Source of the DNA: Oscillospiraceae bacterium
GTDB taxonomy: Bacteria > Bacillota_A > Clostridia > Saccharofermentanales > Saccharofermentanaceae
Direction: 5' to 3'
Assembly: GCA_902803365.1 (NCBI GenBank)
Contig: CADCPU010000007.1
Coordinates: forward strand, 1 to 13,557
Length of the DNA: 13,557 nt
A program made the position numbers and the translations under genes. Each line of letters opens with the position of its first letter. Positions within the stretch are counted from its first letter, which is position 1. Of the stretch, positions 7,134 to 13,557 are shown piece by piece. The notes beneath the pieces are model-generated. The model saw only the letters and a list, made by a program, of their open reading frames with translations. It did no database searches and was not told the origin of the DNA.

Positions 7134-7894
7134 AAAAAGAATTTTCATGTATCGTAAAGAGCAAAAAGATGCTCAATGCCGATACTGCTTATCTGACGAT
7201 CGAATGTAAGGAGATCGCAGAGGAAGCAAAGCCGGGTCAGTTCGTAAATATCTCTTGCTCTAAGTTCCTCAAGAGACCGTTCGGTATCGCATCGGTCAAT
7301 AAGGAACAGGGAACTTTTGATATCGGCGTTAAAGTAGTCGGTAAGGGAACAGTCGAGATAGCTGCCTTCGAAGAAGGACAGAAGGTGGACGTCTTAGGCC
7401 CTCTGGGAAACGGATTTGTTTTCGAAAACGACAAGAAATATATCCTCGTTGCAGGCGGAACGGGAGTATTCCCGATCAACTTTGCCTCCGAGTACCTCAA
7501 GGCAAACGGCATTGAATACAAGGTCGTTGAAGGCTTCAGGAATAAGGATCAGGTTGTATTGAATGAACCTGAATACATCCTGTGCACCGATGCCGGAGAT
7601 ATCGGTATCAAGGGTACCTGTATCTCGGGTCTTGATACGATAGATGAATCTTATCTTGATAATGCAGTCCTTTGCTGCGTAGGTCCTCTTCCTATGATGA
7701 AGGCCTGCGGAACATGGGCAACGGGTAAGGGCATCCCTTCATTCGTATCCATGGAGCAGCGTATGGGCTGCGGTATCGGAATCTGCCTCGTTTGCGTATG
7801 CAAGCTCAAGGCAGAAGCCGAAGGACAGGAATTCAAGCATGTTCGCTGCTGTAAGGAAGGTCCTGTATTCCCGTTCGAGGAGGTGATCTTCTGA
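7130..7894 (+). CDS. pyrK: Dihydroorotate dehydrogenase 1B electron-transfer subunit
   Basis: Holds FAD and a 2Fe-2S cluster and passes electrons from dihydroorotate oxidation in PyrD to NAD+. The FAD-binding RPFGIAS motif begins at Arg49, and the nucleotide-binding AGGTGVFP block follows; many relatives have Ala where this one has Phe. The cluster ligands are Cys214, Cys219 and Cys222 in CGIGICLVC, plus most likely Cys241 in RCCKEGPVF. Cys224 and Cys240 are extra. The length of 254 is normal. It overlaps pyrF by ATGA and pyrD by one base, matching the obligate PyrK/PyrD pairing. The anaerobe-friendly, NAD-linked type 1B enzyme fits a Clostridia host. Confidence 0.95.
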   Translation: MKKEFSCIVKSKKMLNADTAYLTIECKEIAEEAKPGQFVNISCSKFLKRPFGIASVNKEQGTFDIGVKVVGKGTVEIAAFEEGQKVDVLGPLGNGFVFENDKKYILVAGGTGVFPINFASEYLKANGIEYKVVEGFRNKDQVVLNEPEYILCTDAGDIGIKGTCISGLDTIDESYLDNAVLCCVGPLPMMKACGTWATGKGIPSFVSMEQRMGCGIGICLVCVCKLKAEAEGQEFKHVRCCKEGPVFPFEEVIF

Positions 7895-8808
7895 TGAGTT
7901 CCATTAATGTTAAAGTAGGTAATGTTGAACTTAAAAGTCCTCTGATCCTGGCATCAGGAACTTGTAACTTCGGTCACGAACTGTCCGAGTATTATGATCT
8001 GTCGATCCTTGGCGGTCTTTCTTCCAAGGGACTTACGATCAAGCCGAGACAGGGTAATGAGGGCTGCCGTGTAGCTGAGACTGCATCGGGCATGCTCAAC
8101 TCCGTCGGACTTCAGAATCCGGGCGTTGATTATTTCCTTGCAAATGATCTCGACTATATGAATTCCCTTAATACAGGCGTTATCGTAAATGCCGCAGGAC
8201 ATTCTTTTGAGGATTATATCGAGATGATCCGTAAGCTCGATGCCCATAAGGACAAGATCGATGCGATCGAAGTAAATCTTTCATGTCCTAATGTTAAGGC
8301 CGGCTGCATGACGCTCGGTGCTGATCCTGTTCAGGTAAAAGAGATCGTTACGCTCATGCGTAAGGAGACGGATCTTCCGCTCTGGATCAAGCTCACACCT
8401 AACGTTACTGACATCAAGGCTGTTGCTCTTGCTGCTCAGGAAGGCGGAGCTGATGCGGTCGTCCTCATCAATACGCTCCTTGGTATGGTGATCAATATCA
8501 AGACACGTCGTCCGATCCTTCATAACAATACCGGCGGATATTCGGGTCCTGCCATCAAGCCTGTTGCGATCAGGATGGTAGCCGAGTGCTCCAAGGTACT
8601 TGATATCCCGATCATCGGCTGCGGCGGAGTTATGACATACGAAGACGTTATCGAATTTATGATCGCAGGTGCATCTGCAGTTGAGATCGGTACGGGTTCT
8701 CTTATCCATCCGACACTTCCTGTTCAGATCACGGAAGATCTTATCAAGTATACAAAAGAGAACGATCTGGATCTTAAGGATCTTACCGGTACTCTTGAAC
8801 TTTGGTAA
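7894..8808 (+). CDS. pyrD: Dihydroorotate dehydrogenase 1B catalytic subunit
   Basis: FMN-containing subunit that oxidises dihydroorotate to orotate and works with PyrK. NLSCPN at 128-133 contains Cys131, the catalytic base position of class 1 enzymes (class 2 has Ser). VNAAGHSFEDY precedes it, and the C-terminal IIGCGGVMTYED and GTGSLIHP blocks are typical FMN-phosphate sites. At 304 residues it is full length. The start overlaps the pyrK stop (TGATG) and is preceded by the near-ideal site GAGGAGGTGATC within the pyrK end. It is followed after 22 bases by the pyrE-like gene, which has its own ribosome site. Confidence 0.96.
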   Translation: MSSINVKVGNVELKSPLILASGTCNFGHELSEYYDLSILGGLSSKGLTIKPRQGNEGCRVAETASGMLNSVGLQNPGVDYFLANDLDYMNSLNTGVIVNAAGHSFEDYIEMIRKLDAHKDKIDAIEVNLSCPNVKAGCMTLGADPVQVKEIVTLMRKETDLPLWIKLTPNVTDIKAVALAAQEGGADAVVLINTLLGMVINIKTRRPILHNNTGGYSGPAIKPVAIRMVAECSKVLDIPIIGCGGVMTYEDVIEFMIAGASAVEIGTGSLIHPTLPVQITEDLIKYTKENDLDLKDLTGTLELW

Positions 8809-8830
8809 ATAAAAAGAAGGAGAAATAACT

Positions 8831-9685
8831 ATGGCAAATCAGGTAATCGAAGCACTTTTTAAGACTAATGCTGTTCGCGTAGCACCGGAGGAGACACCTT
8901 TCTGGTACACATCCGGTACTCTCGGACCTTTCTATATCAATACTCACTTCATCATCAAGGACGAAGCTACGGCTAATGACTTCCTTAAGAAGATCGAGAC
9001 ATATATCGCAGAGGATAAGCTCACATTCCCTAAGAAGATCTTCCTTGATCTTTTGAAGATGTACGAGGAGTCCGCTACATTTAAGATGATCACTGATCTT
9101 ATCACGGCTAAGCTCCAGGAATATGATTTTGATTATGTATCAGGCGGTGAGAGACGCGATTTCTTCTTCTCGATCCTTCCTTCATATTTCCTTGCAAAGC
9201 CTCATCTTTCTATCTTTAAAGATGGTTCTTCGGTTTATTCCACAGAGAGTTTCGAGATCACAAAGAATTCTTCTGATGTTGACCTCAAGGGTCTTAAGGC
9301 TATCCACGTAGCTGACCTCATTACTGAGGCTTCTTCTTATGTAAGAGCATGGATCCCTGCTATCAGAGGTCTGGGCAGTGAGATCACAAACACTGTTGCA
9401 GTTATTGACCGTCACCAGAATGGTGAAGCTAACCTCAAGGAACTCGGTGTTTCCATGGAGACATTTGCCGGTATCGACAGAAGCCTTTTCGAAGAGGCTA
9501 TCGCACTTGGTGCCATCAACCAGCAGCAGTTCGATCTTACGATGAAGTTCCTTGACGATCCTACAGAGTACATGAAGTCCTTCCTCGAAGCTCATCCGAA
9601 CTTCATCAAGGAACAGATCGCTATGGGCGGCAAGGCTAAGGAGCGTGCTGAGCTTGCAGTATCCAAGGGATTTGCAAGTGTTTAA
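8831..9685 (+). CDS. pyrE: Divergent orotate phosphoribosyltransferase
   Basis: By position this should convert orotate and PRPP to OMP, the only step between PyrD and PyrF otherwise missing here. Its 284 residues are longer than the usual 200-220. Recognisable pieces are the N-terminal FWYTSGTLGPFYINTHF (24-40; compare SGxxSPxYID in ordinary PyrE), a GGERRDFFF block at 105-113, IFKDG at 128-132, and VADLITEASSYV from residue 160. The last piece sits where PyrE has the PRPP loop VDDVITTGGT, but one acidic residue is replaced by Ala and TGG by EAS. The C-terminal 80 residues have no counterpart I can name. I recall similar GGERRD-type proteins annotated as PyrE in Clostridia, but cannot confirm this here. 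AAGGAG at 8817-8822 supports the start. It could be a non-catalytic relative if another pyrE exists. Confidence 0.75.
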   Translation: MANQVIEALFKTNAVRVAPEETPFWYTSGTLGPFYINTHFIIKDEATANDFLKKIETYIAEDKLTFPKKIFLDLLKMYEESATFKMITDLITAKLQEYDFDYVSGGERRDFFFSILPSYFLAKPHLSIFKDGSSVYSTESFEITKNSSDVDLKGLKAIHVADLITEASSYVRAWIPAIRGLGSEITNTVAVIDRHQNGEANLKELGVSMETFAGIDRSLFEEAIALGAINQQQFDLTMKFLDDPTEYMKSFLEAHPNFIKEQIAMGGKAKERAELAVSKGFASV

Positions 9686-10280
9686 GCGCGGTCGCAAACA
9701 ACAAAGAGCAAAACGAGCACCGATCCCGGTTCAGACTTATGTCCTGCCGGAGATCGGTCTTTCGTATGAGCTTGAATATTTTGAGCGTTACAAAGCAGGT
9801 ATCCGTGTAAGCTATACGCCTTCAACTAACAAGTTTAATGTTAAGGCCGATTCGAAGATCCCTCAAAAAGAGATCGAAAAGTTTATGACACAGAAGGCTC
9901 CGCTGTTTATCAAATGGCTCAATAAGACCAGCGAGAAACAGCTTCTTGAGCTTCCGGCTGATTCCAGGAGTACGACATTCAAGAATAAGCTCCTCAAAAG
10001 ATGCCTGCTCTTGATGTCTGATTATGAAGGTCCAAGGGCAGCACAGTATAAGATCGCATACAGCAGATCTTATTGGGGCAGATGTTCGGCTGACAAGGTC
10101 ATATCTATATCGGCTTATTGCTGGTTTTTGACCGACGAGCAGTTGTTTTATGTTCTGATGCATGAGCACGCTCATCTTACGCATATGCATCATAAGCCTG
10201 ATTTCTGGAACCTGGTGGAGCTTTATTGTCCGGACTATAAAGCACTCAGAGCTCAACTTAAATCGTACGCTCTCAAATAA
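9678..10280 (+). CDS. YgjP-like (DUF45/WLM) zinc metallopeptidase
   Basis: A 200-residue protein with the layout of the YgjP/DUF45 family. It has YWGRCSADKVISIS (family WGxCs...i.ln) in the second half, then the zinc-binding HEHAH at 162-166 and HHKPDFW starting at 171 (family HExxH...HS..FW). Glu163 would be the catalytic base. Family members are putative peptidases whose substrates are mostly unknown. I start it at GTG 9678, which has AAGGGA (9665-9670) seven bases upstream. An upstream GTG at 9645 would lie deeper inside pyrE. It overlaps the pyrE end by eight bases and is followed by the terminator-like hairpin at 10302, so it is the last gene of the pyr operon. A direct role in pyrimidine synthesis is not implied by the sequence. 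Confidence 0.85.
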   Translation: MFKRGRKQQRAKRAPIPVQTYVLPEIGLSYELEYFERYKAGIRVSYTPSTNKFNVKADSKIPQKEIEKFMTQKAPLFIKWLNKTSEKQLLELPADSRSTTFKNKLLKRCLLLMSDYEGPRAAQYKIAYSRSYWGRCSADKVISISAYCWFLTDEQLFYVLMHEHAHLTHMHHKPDFWNLVELYCPDYKALRAQLKSYALK

Positions 10281-10301
10281 TATTGTTACACTTGTAGTAC
10301 G

Positions 10302-10341
10302 AATCCCTCTATGCTAAACTTTTCGCATGGAGGGATTTTTT
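10302..10341 (+). terminator. Terminator hairpin containing the next gene's ribosome site
   Basis: AATCCCTC-T-ATGC (10302-10314) pairs with GCAT-G-GAGGGATT (10325-10337), thirteen pairs with one T-G, around a ten-base loop. The T-run 10336-10341 follows. It ends the pyr operon. The 3' arm includes GGAGGG (10329-10334), the ribosome site of the lipoprotein gene starting at ATG 10342. Read-through RNA would therefore hide that site. Possible promoter boxes for the next gene (TTGTAG 10292-10297, TAAACT 10315-10320, 17 apart) are weak. A start downstream of the 5' arm would leave the site free. Confidence 0.8.
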
Positions 10342-11850
10342 ATGAAAAGGATAAAGTATACTGCTTTTATACTGGCAGTCTTGATAATGATGTCGATCGC
10401 TTCCTGTTCTGATTCAGGTTCTAAGACTAAGGAGTCAGAGAGTGAAGAGACAACTGAGGAAACTACTGAGGAAACTACTGAGGAAACCGTGGCCGAATCC
10501 GAAGAAACTTCTCAGGCTGTTTCAGGCGTTAAAGTTAAGACGGATATCGATGATTTTGTTCCTTATGAAACATCCGCTGATCCGTTTGCTCCGTCTGAGG
10601 ACGAGAAATTTTCGATCGCATATAAGACAGGCGATGATTATGTTCCTTCTGATAACAATGAGCTTATATTTCCGTATGTTGACAGATTGGATGATTACGG
10701 ATCATTTGAAGTATATGGTCTTGTAAATGAAAAAGGCGAGATCCTTACTCCGGGTATATTTGCTTATGTGGATCTTTGCGGTGATTCTTATGTCCTTGCT
10801 ACCGGCGCGCTTTATGAAGGACGTCAGTACGAGGATTATTCATTTGGCCTTGTAAATAAGGACGGAAGTAAATATACCGGCTGCATCTATCAGAACTATT
10901 ATTATGAGGACGGGAAAGTAACGTTCTACAATTGCAATAACGGCATTGTGGATCTTTACACTTATAACGATGATGTTGAGATCGTCTCGACAAAGCAGCT
11001 TAAATATGATGCTTCGATCCCTTGTGAATATTTTTCGAGACTTAATTTTTTTATGGAAGATGAGAAATTCTCATTGTGTATAGATGGTACCAGCTATATC
11101 TTTGATGGTAAGAGTGGAGAAAAGCTTGCCGAATATACTTATTACGGCCAGGAAACTCCGATTGAGACACATTTGGGTCATAAGACGTTCGGCTATTATC
11201 TTGATGTCGGAGTGGCGATCGATGAAGAGTGCAATGTCTCAGAAAGACCGGAAGACAGTAAATACTCATATAGTAAGATCAATGATGATCTCTATTATGA
11301 TCATTCCGAAGATAAATATTATAACGGTGACCTTGAACCGATAACCGGATTCGAGGATTACCGTTATATCGAATACATCGGTGACGGGTTTTATCTCTTG
11401 GATGGTAAGTATATAGCTAAGCCGGGTGAAGATATCGTTCTCGATATGAGTAATCTGTCATATTGCGGTTCAATAGGTATTTTCGATGACGGATCAGATA
11501 ATTGTTTCCTTATCGGTGATAATTCATATGTAAGTTGGGATGGTTATCATATCAGTATTCCGAAGTCTAAACTTGTCATCAGCGAAGATGAACTATGGAA
11601 TGAATCTGAGACATCTCATGTGTTTGAAAACAATGGTGTCAAAGCGGTGATAAAAGATATGAATGATCCTGACTTCAGGAAAATAGCTTGTGAATCTTAT
11701 GCTCTTAATCTCGATCTTAACGAAACATTATGGCATATGGCTGTATTGGAAGGATATGTTGCAGATTTTGATCACGAGAACAATTGCTGCATCATTACAG
11801 ATAAAAACGGTGATATCGTATACAAAAGAATGATCCAAGAAGAACATTAA
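10342..11850 (+). CDS. Lipoprotein with Glu/Thr linker and WG-like repeats
   Basis: A 502-residue putative lipoprotein. Residues 1-22 form a signal with lipobox IASC, and Cys22 would be lipidated, placing the protein on the outer face of the membrane. A flexible linker rich in Glu and Thr, with TEET units, follows to about residue 60. The rest is acidic and Tyr/Asp-rich. VYGLVNEKGEILTPG (from 124) and FGLVNKDGSKYTG (from 168) resemble WG/KWG repeats, which form beta-propeller-like folds. I assign no enzyme activity. I start it at ATG 10342, where GGAGGG lies seven bases upstream and the signal peptide begins cleanly; ATG 10327 would add five residues and lies in the hairpin. The next lipoprotein gene follows after 12 bases, so the two are probably co-transcribed. 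Confidence 0.8.
   Translation: MKRIKYTAFILAVLIMMSIASCSDSGSKTKESESEETTEETTEETTEETVAESEETSQAVSGVKVKTDIDDFVPYETSADPFAPSEDEKFSIAYKTGDDYVPSDNNELIFPYVDRLDDYGSFEVYGLVNEKGEILTPGIFAYVDLCGDSYVLATGALYEGRQYEDYSFGLVNKDGSKYTGCIYQNYYYEDGKVTFYNCNNGIVDLYTYNDDVEIVSTKQLKYDASIPCEYFSRLNFFMEDEKFSLCIDGTSYIFDGKSGEKLAEYTYYGQETPIETHLGHKTFGYYLDVGVAIDEECNVSERPEDSKYSYSKINDDLYYDHSEDKYYNGDLEPITGFEDYRYIEYIGDGFYLLDGKYIAKPGEDIVLDMSNLSYCGSIGIFDDGSDNCFLIGDNSYVSWDGYHISIPKSKLVISEDELWNESETSHVFENNGVKAVIKDMNDPDFRKIACESYALNLDLNETLWHMAVLEGYVADFDHENNCCIITDKNGDIVYKRMIQEEH
10453..10488. repeat. Three in-frame 12-bp repeats in the lipoprotein linker
   Basis: ACTGAGGAAACT occurs three times head to tail (10453-10464, 10465-10476, 10477-10488), the last with C in place of the final T. 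It encodes the repeated TEET of the linker. The unit is a multiple of three, so gain or loss by slippage would change linker length without breaking the frame. Confidence 0.9.
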
Positions 11851-11862
11851 GAAGGTGAAAAT

Positions 11863-12867
11863 ATGAAAAACAAAGTATTTATCTCGACATTACTTATTCT
11901 GGCGATGATCGCATCTGTTACGGCATGCAGCTCCAAGGAAACGGTGAAGGAAACTGCAGAGGAAACTACGGCAGAGACAACTGCGGAGACTACGGCTGAA
12001 GAGTCGGAAGAAACTACAACAGAAACTGAAGAAACTGAGCCTGAAGTAACAGAAAACGGTCTTTTCGAATTCACTCAGAATAATTTCCCGACTCTCGACG
12101 GTTCAACATCCACTAAACCTATGGCAGTAGCGATCGCTTCAGTCCTCTTGGGTATTGATACTGAAGAAGCAGATTCTCTTTTGACTTTCCATAAGACAAC
12201 CGATTCTTTCAGATATTTCTGTGAAGGTTCCGCAGATATGCTCATAGTTGCTCAGCCAAGCGATGAAGCTATCGCTTCGCTTAATGATGAGCTGGGTTCA
12301 GATAATTACATTATGGAGCCTTTTGCCTCCGAGGCATTGGTATTTGTCGTAAATAAGGATAATCCGATTGAGTCTCTGACTACTGAGCAGATCCGGAAGA
12401 TCTATACAGGTGAGATCACTAACTGGAAGGAAGTCGGCGGGGAAGACCTCGAGATCGTACCTATCCAGAGAAATCACGAAGCAGGTTCCCAGGTCATGAT
12501 GGAGAAGCTCGTTATGAAGGATATCGAGATGATGGAGCCGCCGGTCGATTATATCGCAAGTACGATGAATGAGCTTACCGAGACGGTCAAGTCTTTCGAT
12601 AACTCTTCTAATGCCATCGGATATACGGTTTACTACTATGCCAAAAATATGAAGTTCGCTGACGGTCTCAAGATCATCAAGGTTGACGATGTCGATCCTT
12701 CTCCTGAGACTATCAAGAACAAAGACTATCCGTTCATTAATCCTTATTTCCTGGTTATCAGATCAGGACTCGAGTCTGATGATCCTACTCAGATCTTATA
12801 TGATTGGATTATGAGCGATGACGGACAGAAGCTCGTAGACAAGCAGGGATATGTACCCGTTAAGTGA
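11863..12867 (+). CDS. PstS-like solute-binding lipoprotein
   Basis: A 334-residue lipoprotein with lipobox VTAC (Cys22) and a Glu/Thr linker to about residue 65, followed by a type-2 periplasmic-binding-protein fold like phosphate-binding PstS. DGSTSTKP at 79-86 is the first anion-binding loop. IRKIYTGEITNWKEVGG, QRNHEAGSQVMMEKL and NSSNAIGYTVYYYA follow in the expected order, and DGQKLVDKQGYVPV closes the fold. Phosphate or a similar anion is the likely ligand. No pstC, pstA, pstB or phoU lies in the window, so it may be a solitary receptor or depend on transporter genes elsewhere. AGAAGGTGA (11850-11857) precedes ATG 11863. The neighbour 12 bases upstream has the same kind of linker, suggesting paired surface proteins. 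Confidence 0.88.
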   Translation: MKNKVFISTLLILAMIASVTACSSKETVKETAEETTAETTAETTAEESEETTTETEETEPEVTENGLFEFTQNNFPTLDGSTSTKPMAVAIASVLLGIDTEEADSLLTFHKTTDSFRYFCEGSADMLIVAQPSDEAIASLNDELGSDNYIMEPFASEALVFVVNKDNPIESLTTEQIRKIYTGEITNWKEVGGEDLEIVPIQRNHEAGSQVMMEKLVMKDIEMMEPPVDYIASTMNELTETVKSFDNSSNAIGYTVYYYAKNMKFADGLKIIKVDDVDPSPETIKNKDYPFINPYFLVIRSGLESDDPTQILYDWIMSDDGQKLVDKQGYVPVK

Positions 12868-12915
12868 TTTTCATTTCAATTAATTAACATTTTGTGATAA
12901 TTCTCCGCATTTATT

Positions 12916-12943
12916 TTGACACGCAAAGTTTTAATGGTATATT
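12916..12943 (+). promoter_or_regulatory. Strong extended -10 promoter of the acyl-CoA synthetase gene
   Basis: A perfect TTGACA (12916-12921) is followed after 16 bases by TATATT (12938-12943), and TG at 12935-12936 makes an extended -10 (TGGTATATT). The start should be near 12950, leaving a short leader with GGAGG at 12965-12969, seven bases before ATG 12977. In the gap from 12868 I see no convincing terminator for the preceding lipoprotein gene, only an A/T-rich stretch with TTAATTAA. Confidence 0.85.
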
Positions 12944-12976
12944 GAAGACAAATCCTATATTTGCGGAGGTATCCTA

Positions 12977-13557
12977 ATGAAGGATAAGCCTTTATATGAA
13001 GTAACCCAGATCAAGGATCTGAGGGAGCTCATTAAGAAAAGAGTGCAAAATCATCCCGAGAATCCCTGTTTTCTCGTAAAAGAGAAGAAGGGCGGAGATT
13101 ATGTGCCGATCATGCCTGAGAAGTATGACAAGGACATCGACGTACTCGGAACAGGTTTCCTCACATTAGTAAACAAGGGCGCGAAGATCGCTATCCTTGG
13201 TGAAACAAGATACGAATGGTATGTATCATATTTGGCAGTAACAAACGGAACAGGCTGTGTCGTTCCTCTCGATAAGGAACTTCCGGCAGAAGAGATCGAG
13301 AGTATGCTCGAGCGTGCTGACGTTGAGATCCTCGTATTCTCCAACGTTAAGAAAGAAGCTGTTAATGCCGTTTACGGCAAGGTCCCATCCGTTAAGTACT
13401 ACGTATCGATGGATAAGACAGATGACGAGAGGTTCATCTATTTCTGGGATCTCGTTAAGAAGGGTCAGGATCTTATCGCAGGCGGAGACAGGACATTCCT
13501 CGATGCTCCGATCGATCCTGATGCAATGACGATCCTTCTTTTCACATCCGGTACTAC
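12977..13557 (+). CDS. AMP-forming long-chain acyl-CoA synthetase-like protein (5' part)
   Basis: An open frame of 193 codons running off the window. It looks like the start of a class I adenylate-forming enzyme that activates a fatty acid with ATP and transfers it to CoA. KIAILGETRYEWYVSYLAV (from about residue 76) and GCVVPLDKELPAEEIESML match the usual N-terminal region of FadD-like enzymes. The last residues, FTSGTT (189-194), are the start of the ATP-binding P-loop (family TSGTTGxPK). The position near residue 190 fits full-length proteins of roughly 550-640 residues, so about two thirds is missing. ATG 12977 has GGAGG seven bases upstream and follows a strong promoter of its own. Substrate chain length cannot be told from this part. 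Confidence 0.88.
   Translation, partial: MKDKPLYEVTQIKDLRELIKKRVQNHPENPCFLVKEKKGGDYVPIMPEKYDKDIDVLGTGFLTLVNKGAKIAILGETRYEWYVSYLAVTNGTGCVVPLDKELPAEEIESMLERADVEILVFSNVKKEAVNAVYGKVPSVKYYVSMDKTDDERFIYFWDLVKKGQDLIAGGDRTFLDAPIDPDAMTILLFTSGT

Noticed and set aside
11847..12074. Reverse-strand frame with Val/Ser repeats
   Set aside because: It is the complement of the repetitive Glu/Thr linker of the PstS-like lipoprotein; its repeats are explained by that coding.

Overview
The window looks like chromosome of a low-to-mid GC Gram-positive, most likely an anaerobic gut or rumen Clostridia member. The grounds are a PyrR-type RNA attenuator ahead of the pyr genes, a PyrK/PyrD (type 1B) dihydroorotate dehydrogenase, strong AGGAGG-type ribosome sites, lipoproteins with Thr/Glu-rich linkers, and a secreted protein with DUF4214-type repeats. 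The exact family cannot be fixed from the sequence alone.

Layout. Bases 1-74 hold two copies of a 31-base palindromic repeat. Next come a membrane-anchored, propeller-like protein of unknown function (174-1178) and, behind a strong promoter, a secreted beta-helix/DUF4214 protein (1345-3228) closed by a clear terminator. The centre (about 3320-10280) is a pyrimidine biosynthesis operon: PyrR-binding leader and attenuator, then pyrR-pyrB-pyrC-pyrF-pyrK-pyrD-pyrE and a YgjP-like metallopeptidase gene. Most junctions overlap or abut. After the operon come two adjacent lipoprotein genes (10342-11850 and 11863-12867, the second PstS-like) and, behind a strong extended -10 promoter, the 5' part of an AMP-forming acyl-CoA synthetase gene that runs off the window.

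How it works together. PyrB, PyrC, PyrD/PyrK, PyrE and PyrF cover every step from carbamoyl phosphate to UMP. Carbamoyl phosphate synthetase (carAB) and a uracil permease are not in the window. PyrR, bound to UMP, should recognise the leader and favour the attenuator terminator at 3417-3442. The leader has two alternative folds that can be drawn by hand.

Points that stand out are a very divergent PyrE whose PRPP loop is degenerate, a putative metallopeptidase tied to the end of the pyr operon, and a terminator hairpin that contains the ribosome-binding site of the next gene. No tRNA, rRNA, CRISPR array, insertion sequence or phage gene was seen, and I found no evidence of a wholly new multi-gene system.
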